DNA of 64,000 bases from NCBI GenBank assembly GCA_949293815.1, contig CASFEZ010000001.1:62001-126000 (forward strand), read 5' to 3'. Shown here piece after piece: positions 1 to 8,300 of this stretch. Source of the stretch: an uncultured Eubacteriales bacterium. Lineage in GTDB: Bacteria > Bacillota > Clostridia > Oscillospirales > Acutalibacteraceae. Under the pieces are notes generated by a model. The model made no database searches and was not told the origin of the DNA. It worked only from the letters and a program-made list of their open reading frames with translations. The stretch's first letter is position 1. The number at the start of each line of letters is the position of its first letter. Made by a program: the position numbers and the translations under genes.

Positions 1-274
1 TCACTTCCAGCGGCACAATGCTGACCCGGCGCACCAATGCGTCCCGGTCGTTTAACTCTTTTACAAAGTGGGTGGGGATCCCCTCTTTTTCCAACAGTCC
101 CATTAAATAGTTGGACATTTTGTTATTCACAACGCCCTTGCCGCGAATGGTGCCTTTCTTCTCGCCGTTAAACGCGGTGGCGTCGTCCTTATAGGACACA
201 ATGCAGTACGCGGGGTCGTCGGTGGCAAAAACCTTTTTGGCCTTGCCCTCATACATCTGTTCTTTCTTCTCCAT
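1..274 (-). CDS. purC: PurC, SAICAR synthetase (partial, cut by window edge)
   Basis: Phosphoribosylaminoimidazole-succinocarboxamide synthase joins aspartate to CAIR in de novo purine synthesis. The first 91 residues are visible. They show the N-terminal YEGKAKKVF strand, which belongs to the ATP-grasp-like fold, and the KGTIRGKG / NNKMS segment typical of the family. The start is ATG at 274, preceded by a GGAGG at about 283-287. The gene lies 33 bases downstream of purE and is clearly in the same operon, so it should share the ZTP riboswitch at 873-940. The C-terminal part is outside the window. Confidence 0.95.
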   Translation of the reverse strand, partial: MEKKEQMYEGKAKKVFATDDPAYCIVSYKDDATAFNGEKKGTIRGKGVVNNKMSNYLMGLLEKEGIPTHFVKELNDRDALVRRVSIVPLEV

Positions 275-307
275 TATGAAAACCTCCATATCGTCAATCG
301 CAAAAAA

Positions 308-805
308 TTAACCGTTGTATTTTTCTTCAATCGCCTTGTTTTTGGCGAGCACCGTTTCTGTGCCCTTTTGGCGCAGCGCCCGAAGTTTTTGGTATAATTC
401 GGCGTCGCCTACTGCCAGAATTTCAGCCGCCAGCAGCGCGGCGTTGGCGCTGCCGTCAATGGCAACGGTCGCCACCGGAATGCCCGAGGGCATCTGCACG
501 GTGGAAAGCAGCGCGTCCAGCCCGTCGAGGGTAGAGGACTTCACCGGAATGCCAATCACCGGCAAAACCGTGCTCGCGGCAATGGCGCCAGCCAAATGGG
601 CGGCTTTTCCGGCGGCGGCAATGATAACGCCGAAGCCGTTGTCATAGGCGCTTTCGGTAAAGGCTTTGGCTTCCGCCGGGGTACGGTGGGCGGAAAACAC
701 GTGTACTTCCGTGGGGATTTCCAGCTCCTTCAGGGTGGTAATGGCTTTTTCAACCACAGGCAAATCGCTGTCGCTGCCCATAATGACGGCAACTTTTTTC
801 ATCAT
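308..805 (-). CDS. purE: PurE, N5-CAIR mutase
   Basis: This cytosolic enzyme converts N5-carboxyaminoimidazole ribonucleotide to CAIR, the step just before PurC. The protein has 165 residues, normal for class I PurE. It carries the GSDSDLP substrate loop near the N-terminus, the SAHRTP motif and an alanine-rich [12 protein letters not shown] segment. A longer frame begins at 826, but AAGGAG at 815-820 sits 9 bases before the ATG at 805, so I chose 805; 802 is also possible. The gene is the first of the purE-purC operon and follows a ZTP riboswitch and intrinsic terminator. Confidence 0.96.
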   Translation of the reverse strand: MMKKVAVIMGSDSDLPVVEKAITTLKELEIPTEVHVFSAHRTPAEAKAFTESAYDNGFGVIIAAAGKAAHLAGAIAASTVLPVIGIPVKSSTLDGLDALLSTVQMPSGIPVATVAIDGSANAALLAAEILAVGDAELYQKLRALRQKGTETVLAKNKAIEEKYNG

Positions 806-837
806 GCAAACGCTCTCCTTTTCCAAGACTTCCGTTC

Positions 838-877
838 AAAAAGGGCAGTCCGCTTCCGTATTTGAAGTAGACTGCCC
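838..877 (-). terminator. Riboswitch-controlled intrinsic terminator before purE
   Basis: On the minus strand GGGCAGTC (870-877) pairs with GACTGCCC (843-850), with a 19-base loop between, and is followed by TTTTT at 838-842. The upstream arm includes the CTGGGCA end of the ZTP aptamer, so aptamer folding and terminator formation exclude each other. This predicts that ligand binding allows read-through into purE. Confidence 0.85.
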
Positions 878-940
878 AGACGGTCGGCTTGTATTTTTTT
901 CGCTCCCCTGCGGTAACTCCGCTTGTCCGTCAGTCGCGAA
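873..940 (-). ncRNA. ZTP (pfl) riboswitch
   Basis: Reading the minus strand, the segment contains CGCGACTGACGG, a short GCGGAGTTACCGC hairpin, GGGGAGCG, an A-rich linker, and then GCCGACCGTCTGGGCA. These are the two conserved halves of the pfl/ZTP aptamer in the right order. The class senses ZTP/ZMP, which builds up when 10-formyl-THF is short, and usually controls folate and purine genes. It lies directly before purE, which is the expected context. The aptamer's 3' end overlaps the terminator at 838-877. Confidence 0.9.
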
Positions 941-959
941 AAAATAAGTCTTGTTTTTC

Positions 960-1531
960 TATTAAATTATACTAAACTCCCGAAAGGAAGTCAAGAAAAA
1001 AACCCGCCCGCCCCGTAAAAAAAGACAGAGCCACAGCAGGGTTTTTCGTCAGTATTTACCGAGCAGCAGGGGAATCGCCCCACCGCCATGCCGATGGATA
1101 CCTGTCCTCTCCGCCACGCCGATGGATACCAATCCCGTAGGGGCGGGTCTTGTGCCCGCCCGGGGAAGAGGCAGAGAATGTGGTGCCCCGCATACCAGGG
1201 AAGACGCACAAAGATACCGGTTCCCGGTCAAACCCACCAAACAAAAACCGGTATTTATTCACGCCCGTGCTGCAATGATATTGAATATTATCATCCGCGC
1301 CCCTACGCTGTGGGAAAAGGAAGATAACAAAAAAACTGCCCGCCCCGTAAAAAAAGAAAGAGCAGCAGGGTTTTTCGTCAGTATTTACCGAGCAGCAGGG
1401 GAATCGCCCCACCGCCACGCCGATGGATACCCGTCCCTACGATGTGGGAAAGGAAGATAGCCGCCTTTCCTGTAAAAAACAGGAAAGGCGGTAGGATTTT
1501 TCTTCAATATTTACCGAGCGACAGATAGCTT
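960..1531. repeat. Repeat-rich intergenic region without a credible gene
   Basis: Two similar direct copies lie at about 1003-1101 and 1336-1432; both run through CAGGGTTTTTCGTCAGTATT and end near CGATGGATACC. Between them sits a palindromic GTAGGGGCGGG element (1137-1320). A 13-bp perfect hairpin lies at 1461-1491 (CCGCCTTTCCTGT with its complement), and a third partial copy of the ATTTACCGAGC core follows at about 1510. Open frames here are short and repeat-derived, so I call none of them. Confidence 0.75.
1137..1320 (+). repeat. MITE-like palindromic element, copy 1
   Basis: The left end is GTAGGGGCGGGTCTTGTGCC followed by CGCCCGGGGAAG. GAAGACGCACAAA occurs inside at about 1200. The right end reads CGCCCCTACGCTGTGG. 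The same left end, inner word and a closely similar right end occur at 3039-3254, so both look like copies of one small non-autonomous element. The right boundary is approximate. Confidence 0.55.
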
Positions 1532-2050
1532 TTATCCGGAATTGCAGCGAACCGAATAAACCGCATGCGGCATATCCATGCCGTAATAATGCTTGACAAT
1601 GGTTTTGCGATAGGTCATGCCCAGCCGCTCGGCAACGCGAATAGAGGCGGTATTTTCCGGGCGGATAATGGAATAGACCTCCTGCTCACCCAGAACGGAA
1701 AACGCATAGTCCTTACAGGCCAATGCGCCTTCTGTGGCGTAGCCGTTGTGCCAATGGTCGCGCTGCAACAGGTAGCCAATTTCGGTCACCTGCGTGTTAT
1801 CAACCGGCTGCTTTGTCAGCCCGCATTGACCGATAAAATCGCCGGTTTCCTTTAAGATAACCGCCCACAGCCCGAAGCCGTCCTCGCGGTAGCGGCGCAT
1901 CTGGCGCGCGAGCCATTGGTGAACCTCCTCGTCAGAAAAGGCGTGCTCATATGCGTACATGGCGTCCTTGTCCTGCAAGGTACGGCAAAGCGCTGCAAAA
2001 TCCGTTTCCTCTAATTTTCGCAAAAGCAGTCGTTGGGTTTCCAATAGCAT
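1532..2050 (-). CDS. GNAT-family N-acetyltransferase (RimJ/RimL type)
   Basis: The protein (172 residues) begins MLLETQRLLLRKLEETD, the usual opening strand of RimJ/RimL-like acetyltransferases. It carries a VTEIGYLLQRDHWHNGYATE segment, which is motif A for acetyl-CoA binding, and NTASIRVAERLGM near the end. It should transfer acetyl from acetyl-CoA to an amine on a small molecule or protein terminus; the substrate cannot be read from sequence. The frame stays open upstream to 2257, but similarity to the family starts at the ATG at 2050. The ribosome site is weak. The gene stands alone between repeat-containing spacers. Confidence 0.85.
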   Translation of the reverse strand: MLLETQRLLLRKLEETDFAALCRTLQDKDAMYAYEHAFSDEEVHQWLARQMRRYREDGFGLWAVILKETGDFIGQCGLTKQPVDNTQVTEIGYLLQRDHWHNGYATEGALACKDYAFSVLGEQEVYSIIRPENTASIRVAERLGMTYRKTIVKHYYGMDMPHAVYSVRCNSG

Positions 2051-2312
2051 CAGTACCCACCCCGGTGTTTGGTGTTCGGCAAAAGAAAGGCGGTTCACCG
2101 CGCTTTTGTGCCGCAAATTTATGTATCTGAAATCAGAAAGCGCCTGCCGTATCTTTGCCGGATGGACGAAAAAATTCCCTGCGGCGCGCGCCGGTCGTTT
2201 GCGCCGGACAGCGCGCCATACAGTCCCCGCAGACCGGCAAAAGGCGAAAAACCACATTTACCGGCTGCCCGTACCGCCGAAAAACCAACCGCTGCCTTTG
2301 CGGGGCAAACGG

Positions 2313-2948
2313 TTACTTTTTCCGGCGGTTTTGGTCTTCTTCTACCGCGCTTTTCCAGTCCTGCGGCAGCGGCATCTGCGCCCGCATGGCAGAGACGGCA
2401 TAGGTGACGGACTCGTAGTTGGCGCGTACCCCGGCGCTGTCGTTGGTATAGGTGACCGCGTGGGTCGGCGCAATGCCCATGCGCCCGGCTTCTCTCGCCG
2501 CATCAATGTTTGCGCCCAAAAACAGAAATTCCCAGCCGTACTTTTTCTGCTGCCGCGCAATCATCTGTTTGACTTTTTCGTAGGAATACCGGCGGCTGGC
2601 GTTTTCCATCCCATCGGTGGTAATCACGAAAATCGTCTTTTCGGGCACATCCTCCCGGCGGGCGTATTTATGGATATTGCCGATATGGTGAATCGCGCCG
2701 CCCACCGCGTCCAACAGGGCGGTACAGCCGCGCACGGTATAGGTTCTATCGGTCAACAGCGGCACCCGATCAAGGGGCACCCGGTCGTGCAAAACCTCGG
2801 TTACGCCATCAAACAGCACCGTAGAAACCAGCGCCTCGCCGTCCTGGCGGCGCTGCTTTTCAAGCATCGCGTTAAACCCGCCAATGGTGTCCGCCTCCAG
2901 CCCCGCCATCGAGCCGCTTCTGTCCAAAATAAATACCAATTCTGTCAT
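2313..2948 (-). CDS. VWA-domain protein
   Basis: A 211-residue cytosolic protein that is essentially one von Willebrand factor A domain. The MIDAS metal site is visible as D9-R-S11-G-S13, with a conserved TVRGCTAL threonine loop and the ITTDGMEN aspartate. No signal peptide or membrane segment is seen. Relatives serve in metal-dependent protein binding, often beside AAA+ chaperones or tellurite-type genes, but no such partner is adjacent here. The start at 2948 has an excellent AAGGAGG, which lies inside a 15-bp inverted repeat (2954-3002). The frame extends upstream to 3098 without support. Confidence 0.85.
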   Translation of the reverse strand: MTELVFILDRSGSMAGLEADTIGGFNAMLEKQRRQDGEALVSTVLFDGVTEVLHDRVPLDRVPLLTDRTYTVRGCTALLDAVGGAIHHIGNIHKYARREDVPEKTIFVITTDGMENASRRYSYEKVKQMIARQQKKYGWEFLFLGANIDAAREAGRMGIAPTHAVTYTNDSAGVRANYESVTYAVSAMRAQMPLPQDWKSAVEEDQNRRKK

Positions 2949-2953
2949 TGTTT

Positions 2954-3002
2954 TGTCCTCCTTTGTTGTTTTGACAGGGATATGATACAACAAAGGAGGA
3001 CA
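2954..3002 (-). promoter_or_regulatory. Inverted repeat able to hide the VWA gene's ribosome site
   Basis: CAACAAAGGAGGACA at 2988-3002 (plus strand) is the exact inverse of 2954-2968, with a 19-base loop between. In the minus-strand mRNA the distal arm contains the AAGGAGG of the gene starting at 2948, so the 15-bp stem would bury the Shine-Dalgarno. This suggests translational control or a stem-forming leader; no ligand or protein is known. Confidence 0.55.
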
Positions 3003-3038
3003 CCTGTGGTCGCTTGAAAAGCGACATTTTTGTAGATT

Positions 3039-3254
3039 GTAGGGGCGGGTCTTGTGCCCGCCCGGGGAAGGGGCAGGGAAATCCGTTTTATCGAGCACTC
3101 ATGAAGACGCACAAATGAATTGATTTTCAAGAAAAAATAAATCGGATACCATCCATCGCAAAAACAAGTTCCAGCCACGTCCGCCCTGCACCGGCATGGG
3201 GTCATTTCATCCACGCCCCTGGGCGGGCACAAGACCCGCCCCTACGGTGTGGTT
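3039..3254 (+). repeat. MITE-like palindromic element, copy 2
   Basis: The left end (3039-3068) and right end (3216-3245) are long inverted repeats of each other, built on GTAGGGGCGGG and CCCGCCCCTAC. GAAGACGCACAAA is present inside at about 3103, as in copy 1. No transposase is encoded within. The 2949-3262 spacer holds nothing else except the leader hairpin of the VWA gene. Confidence 0.6.
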
Positions 3255-3262
3255 GCGGCTCT

Positions 3263-3676
3263 TTAGTCCAACGGAATTTCCTCATAGGCAAACGGCAGCA
3301 GGTCGCGGATGCCGACCTTGACCAGCTCGCCCTCGTCGTTGTTGACAATGACGCGCACTTCCGGGTCATAGGTGAACAGCATCTGCCGGCAGTTGCCGCA
3401 GGGACTGACCACGCCGTTCGGCGCTTTCAGGTGGGTGGCAACAATGGTGTCAAAAGCGCGGTACCCGGCGTTGACCGCCGCTCCCACCGCCACATATTCC
3501 GCGCAGGAGCCGTGGATGCCGTCGCAGTTCACGCCGGTAAACACTGCCCCGTCCCGGCAGCGCACCGCCGCGCCGACAATGTGAAAATGATTGACCGCAT
3601 CAAAATTCCTCTGAAGCGTTGCCATCGCTTCCCCAATCAATTCCCGATCCGCCGCGGTGATTTCGTAAAATGTCAT
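3263..3676 (-). CDS. Cytidine deaminase-family protein
   Basis: A 137-residue member of the zinc-dependent cytidine deaminase fold. It has the tetrameric-type metal site, with C58-A-E60 as ligand plus catalytic glutamate and P-C93-G-N-C96 for the other two ligands. It probably deaminates cytidine or deoxycytidine for pyrimidine salvage; blasticidin S deaminase-like activity cannot be excluded. An ATG at 3682 lies only one base after GGAGGA, so the ATG at 3676 (7 bases after it) is preferred. That ATG overlaps the stop of the upstream recombinase as ATGA, so the gene may now depend on the island's transcript. Confidence 0.88.
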   Translation of the reverse strand: MTFYEITAADRELIGEAMATLQRNFDAVNHFHIVGAAVRCRDGAVFTGVNCDGIHGSCAEYVAVGAAVNAGYRAFDTIVATHLKAPNGVVSPCGNCRQMLFTYDPEVRVIVNNDEGELVKVGIRDLLPFAYEEIPLD

Positions 3677-4869
3677 AACCATTCCTCCGCTTTTCTTTTA
3701 TTTAACAAAAAAGCCGAAAGCTTATGTTCTTTCTCAAGTGCCTGCCAGAGGTTTTCAATGGCGGCGTCCGCTTCTTGGATAGCGCTCTTGATGCGCTTGA
3801 CGGCAGAGCTGTCAAACTCGCTCTTGAATACCGCTTCGATAGCTTCAGCGATTCGCTGGATATTGCTGTCCGTCAGCATCTGCCGACAGGCCGCAACCAC
3901 CATGTCTTCGATTCGCTTCTTATCAACGACCTTCTTCTGGCACAGGTGCTTCTTGGCATTCTTGCAGGCGTAGTAGTGGTACGCCTTACCGGACTTACCG
4001 GTGTCGCCATGGCCGGTCATCATCTCGTGGCAGTAACCGCAGAACAGCTTGGTGGTCAGTAGATATTCTTCCTTGCCTCGGCTTCTGGCCGGGGCAGCCT
4101 TGTTTTTGTCCAGAATGTTCTGTACTCGTTCGAACACCTCATCACTGACGATGCGAGGCATTCCTCCCGGCGTTTCTTCGCCTTTGTAGAGATAAGTACC
4201 GATATAGCGTTTGTTTCGCAGCAGGCGATGCAGACTGTTCTTGTTGAAGTCGCGACCAAGGGAAGTTTTGATCTGTCTTGCGTTCAAATCCTTGATGATA
4301 TCAGCGACAGTTTCGCCCTTGCCATACCGCTCAAAGATTTCACGAACGATGACTGCTTCATCTTCATCAACATAGAAGGTGTGGTCCGGAGTGACCTTGA
4401 AGCCAAGACCGGGATTGCTGCCGTTGGATAGGCACTTCTGCGCATTGAGCGACATGCCACGGTGGATTTTCTGAGACAGCTCGGCGGAGTAGTATTCTGC
4501 CATACTTTCCAACACGCCTTCCACAAGGATGCCGGATGCATCATCGGTGATGTTTTCTCTTGCGGAGATCACGCGGACACCATTCTTTTTGAGCTTGGCC
4601 TTGTTGATAGCGCTGTCATAGCGGTTGCGGGCAAAGCGATCAAGCTGATAGACAAGGACAGCATTGAAGGTGTGCTTGTCGCTGTCTGCGATCATCCGCT
4701 GGAACTCAGCGCGGTTGTCGTTGGTACCGCTCTGTGCTCGGTCAATGCACTCACCTATGACGGTGTAGCCGTTGTCTGCGGCGAATTTGTAGCAGGTCTT
4801 GAGCTGACCTTCGATAGACTGCTCACGCTGGCTGTGGCTTGAAAAACGGGCGTAGATGACTGCGTTCAT
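3673..4869 (-). CDS. Large serine recombinase, probably truncated at the C-terminus
   Basis: This site-specific recombinase of the resolvase/invertase superfamily probably moves the surrounding island. The catalytic domain begins MNAVIYARFSSHSQRE with the serine at residue 10. A recombinase domain follows at about 160-270, then a zinc ribbon with CGYC and further cysteines at about 280-320, then a coiled coil. Relatives that I recall run to about 500 residues; this one ends at 398, just past the start of the coiled coil. Its last residues, KRKAEEWL, are encoded by the leader of the cytidine deaminase gene, so the tail looks lost by deletion or at an integration junction. The start overlaps the XRE gene by ATGA. 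Confidence 0.85.
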   Translation of the reverse strand: MNAVIYARFSSHSQREQSIEGQLKTCYKFAADNGYTVIGECIDRAQSGTNDNRAEFQRMIADSDKHTFNAVLVYQLDRFARNRYDSAINKAKLKKNGVRVISARENITDDASGILVEGVLESMAEYYSAELSQKIHRGMSLNAQKCLSNGSNPGLGFKVTPDHTFYVDEDEAVIVREIFERYGKGETVADIIKDLNARQIKTSLGRDFNKNSLHRLLRNKRYIGTYLYKGEETPGGMPRIVSDEVFERVQNILDKNKAAPARSRGKEEYLLTTKLFCGYCHEMMTGHGDTGKSGKAYHYYACKNAKKHLCQKKVVDKKRIEDMVVAACRQMLTDSNIQRIAEAIEAVFKSEFDSSAVKRIKSAIQEADAAIENLWQALEKEHKLSAFLLNKRKAEEWL

Positions 4870-5222
4870 TCTTCATCCACCTCCCTCAACATCTGCACGA
4901 GTGTCTGCTTCAATTTTGCATTCATGGGAGATTTGGGATCGAAGCACATTTCTACGAAGTTTGCCATGTCGGCAGGATAACCGTTCTTCGGTTTGTACTC
5001 GTATAGCTTGCCCTGCGGATTATCGGTGCGACCAAAGATGTAATCGAGAGAAACATCGAAGTAATCCGCAATCCGCACAAGCAGGTCAAGCGGCGGTGAT
5101 GCCTCGCCCTTTTCGTAGCGGACAACGCTGGACTGACCCAGATCGAATATCTGAGCAAATTTCATTTGCGAGTAATTCATGCTCTCACGCAGAGCACGAA
5201 TCCGCTCTCCGCATATATTCAT
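4866..5222 (-). CDS. XRE-family regulator cotranscribed with recombinase
   Basis: A 118-residue DNA-binding protein. Residues 7-65 form an XRE helix-turn-helix (MNYSQMKFAQIFDLGQSSVV as the helix pair), ending in the usual DYFDVSLDYIFGRTDNP. A roughly 40-residue C-terminal tail may mediate dimer or partner contacts. The start at 5222 has AAGGAGGTG. It heads a two-gene operon with the recombinase (ATGA overlap), and a palindromic site lies in its own promoter. It probably represses the recombinase and may respond to excision signals. Confidence 0.88.
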   Translation of the reverse strand: MNICGERIRALRESMNYSQMKFAQIFDLGQSSVVRYEKGEASPPLDLLVRIADYFDVSLDYIFGRTDNPQGKLYEYKPKNGYPADMANFVEMCFDPKSPMNAKLKQTLVQMLREVDEE

Positions 5223-5245
5223 GGCAACACCTCCTTGTACAAAGC

Positions 5246-5274
5246 ATTATACACCGATATACGGATAATTTCAA
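5246..5274 (-). promoter_or_regulatory. Sigma-A promoter with internal operator for XRE-recombinase operon
   Basis: On the minus strand TTGAAA (5269-5274) and TATAAT (5246-5251) are 17 bases apart. The spacer contains the palindrome CCGTATATCGG, a plausible autoregulatory operator for the XRE protein. Confidence 0.75.
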
Positions 5275-5316
5275 TCCATAATTAACATAACGAGAGACGG
5301 AATTTGTATTTGAATA

Positions 5317-8300
5317 TTAGGTCATTGCTTTTTTCATATCTTCGAGAAATAGCTTCGTTTCGAGGAGCGTTGCGGGCACATCAAGTTGAGATTTTCTTGC
5401 GTGCTCAATTTCCTCTATTGTGTAATTGCAATACCTGTAGTTTCCTTCGTGAATATCCGCAGATGGGCGGCACCTCGTTATGGCATCAATAGTCTTTTCA
5501 TATGCCACCGTTCCACAGTTGACAAAGGCCTTAGTTAACGAGTTTCGAAGACCATGCCAAGTATTATCCTCGAACTCTGGGTCAAATGTGGTTGCGAGAA
5601 GTGCTTCAAGCTCTGGCAAAAACTCGGGATTACGAATAGAACTTATTGCCGCTGTCGGGCCATCGATATGGATACCTTTGCCTTCAGGCGTTTTTTTACC
5701 ACTCGTAACTTTCTTGACGTAATCACCGAGGGCAAGACTGCTACCATAAGTAATCAAATGTGCCTGCAATTGAATCGATGGTGTTTTCTCATATTCTCTT
5801 TCCATAGATTTACGCAGCTTTTCCTTTGGAATATCCTTGCAAGCGCCACTGATTTCAAGTAAGAGCTCCTCATCGGCGACAGGCAAAATTTCACTGGCAA
5901 CATACTCTGCACCTAAAGTGTTATAAAGATACCGCCATGCAATTGAGCGCAGGTACATATCGCTCGAATCTTTACACATTTCAAGAGCATGTTCTGCAAT
6001 CGAAGCATCCTTGCATTTGTCAAAATAGTCGATGTGATCTTTTAACACCATACCCTTTACGCGTTGTTCGGCAACATTCTGGCTCAGGCGAAGATTCAGC
6101 TTGTCCGCAGGGAGTTTCTGCCGTAAATATACATACTTTGTTCCATCATTGTTTTTGTCAAAGATATATGCCGGCAACTCGGTCAGATCCAAAAAAGTTG
6201 CTTCATCAAGCGGATAATCCAAATACTGAATAACAGACAACAATTCTGCAGTAAGCTGCTTTAGTGAGAAACCATCAGGATAATATATTACACTATTTTC
6301 AAAGCTCCAATCTTTCAGTATCTTGGCAGTTATTTCTGTCAGTCTTTCTTTTTCTGTCAGGGTTGGAACTACTGTCGATTTCTCAGACAAAAAACGCGAC
6401 GCGGACCAAATTACAAACCTATCCATGTCAATCCGATCAAAGAATTCAGATACTTTCACATTGTAGCCAGAGTGATACATTGCAGTCTGAAGTCGGCGGA
6501 TTGCAGAGTGATGATCTGCCTGAATATCCACTTTCAAGAGCTGCCTTGTTGTCACATCAGGATTATCGATTGCATTAAGTAACCGAGTAGTTAATGCGCT
6601 TCTTTTTTCTTCATCGAAGAGGATTTCAAAATACTCCTGTGCAGCCTCTCGTTTCAATGCATCATAGTCAATAGGCGCCTTGTACTCCGGAAGATCAACA
6701 CCGTCAATGGCTTTAATTAATTCGGCGCATTCCGCGTATTTCAGTTCATCCCTAACATACCAGAGAACAATCTCATAAAATGCGCGGTGTGACTTTAGAC
6801 TTCCATCCTGATATGCATTTTTCAGATATTCAATTATAGTTGGATCAGCATACACCAAATCAGATATACGATGGGGTTCAGACTCGAACTGTTCAGTAGC
6901 CGATAGCGCCGCAGACTGTTGAGTGCCTGTTTCCACAAAGAACTTAACCATTGCATTGGATGCTGTTGTGTTCCAAGCTTTTGCAGACTCGAGATAAAAC
7001 GATAGGACAGAGGTAAACAGTTCCGTATGACCGTCCCGATATAGGGCAACTGCAGATGCAATAGCAGCTGCAAGCACCTTATTCGCATCGTGGAAGTCGG
7101 GATGCTTCTCTTGAGAAAACCATTTGAGAACACATGTAACGCTTTCAGTGGTAGACATCTGTTTCAGACAGTTTACCAACTCAAAAGATTCATTCCCGAT
7201 TCTGCGCTCATCATCTTCACCTAACCTATATGCGATAAAACTAATTCCAGACAAGCAGTATTCAACATGGGAATTATGCTCCTCGGTTTCAAGTAAGTAC
7301 TCATACATTCCTAAACGAATATAATCTTCATCCACACCACCGAACTTCTCCATCAATCGTCGTGTTGTTTCAGGAGTCTGAAGCTTATGTTGACAGAGTG
7401 CCAACATCGCCAACCTGCAAACTGTTTTATGTGTTGCGGGATATTGCTCGCAACAATCCAGAAGGATCTCGCGCACAGCATTTTTCTTGTCAAACAAAGA
7501 AGGATAGTTTCTCAAAAGATTAACCGCTGTGTACTGGGACACATAGTGTCGAGGTGTACTTATTCTGTCAAGCAAAAGCGAAAGGATTTCATTGCTCTTA
7601 ACAAAATGGGCTAACTCAGAAGCGTCGAATAGATCGTCGTTAAGATGAAGCCGCAATGTTTCGAACTTATCGAATATCCGCTTGAATACTTCAATACGCA
7701 AGTCCTCATTCAATCGATCTGGCTCAAATTTCACAAGGGCTGATGGACTATTTTCTGCCAGCCAATCAATCAGATTCCACCCGAGATCGAATCCAGTTAA
7801 GTAGCCAAGTGTATTTACCCAATGCGGCTTGATGTTCGTCCCGTCATAGAAAATTGGGGTCACAAAATCTTTTGGCAAGCGAGACAAGCACTTTGCGGCA
7901 AGATATTCACGGAAATTATTATGTGAAAATTTCCATCCCGTACTCTCTCGTTTAAGCAGTCCGCTTTTCTTAATTAGTTCTCTCCCAGAGGCGGAAACCA
8001 AGGTTTGATATTCAGTTCTATCATCCAAAGATTGTTGATGCATCAGTTGCATGGCAACAGCTAATGATTCTAACGATGCAAATACTTCAGCATATCGCTC
8101 GTCCAATTCTCCGGAAAATTTTTGATCATCTACATCAAATGTTTCGGTAATCAGCCTATCCATCAGTTGGTTCTTTGGCGGAAGATCAGTATCTTTTGCG
8201 TAGATGCTTGCCAGTCTGACTAAATAAAACGGATTGAATAAAAGGTCGGTAACACCTTTCACATAGGCACAGTTCCAAAACGAAGTTACATCAATACCCG

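Noticed and set aside
1056-1460. Overlapping frames in the 1-1.5 kb spacer on both strands
   Set aside because: They are translations of the repeated palindromic DNA; no frame has a ribosome site and they share sequence only because the repeats do.
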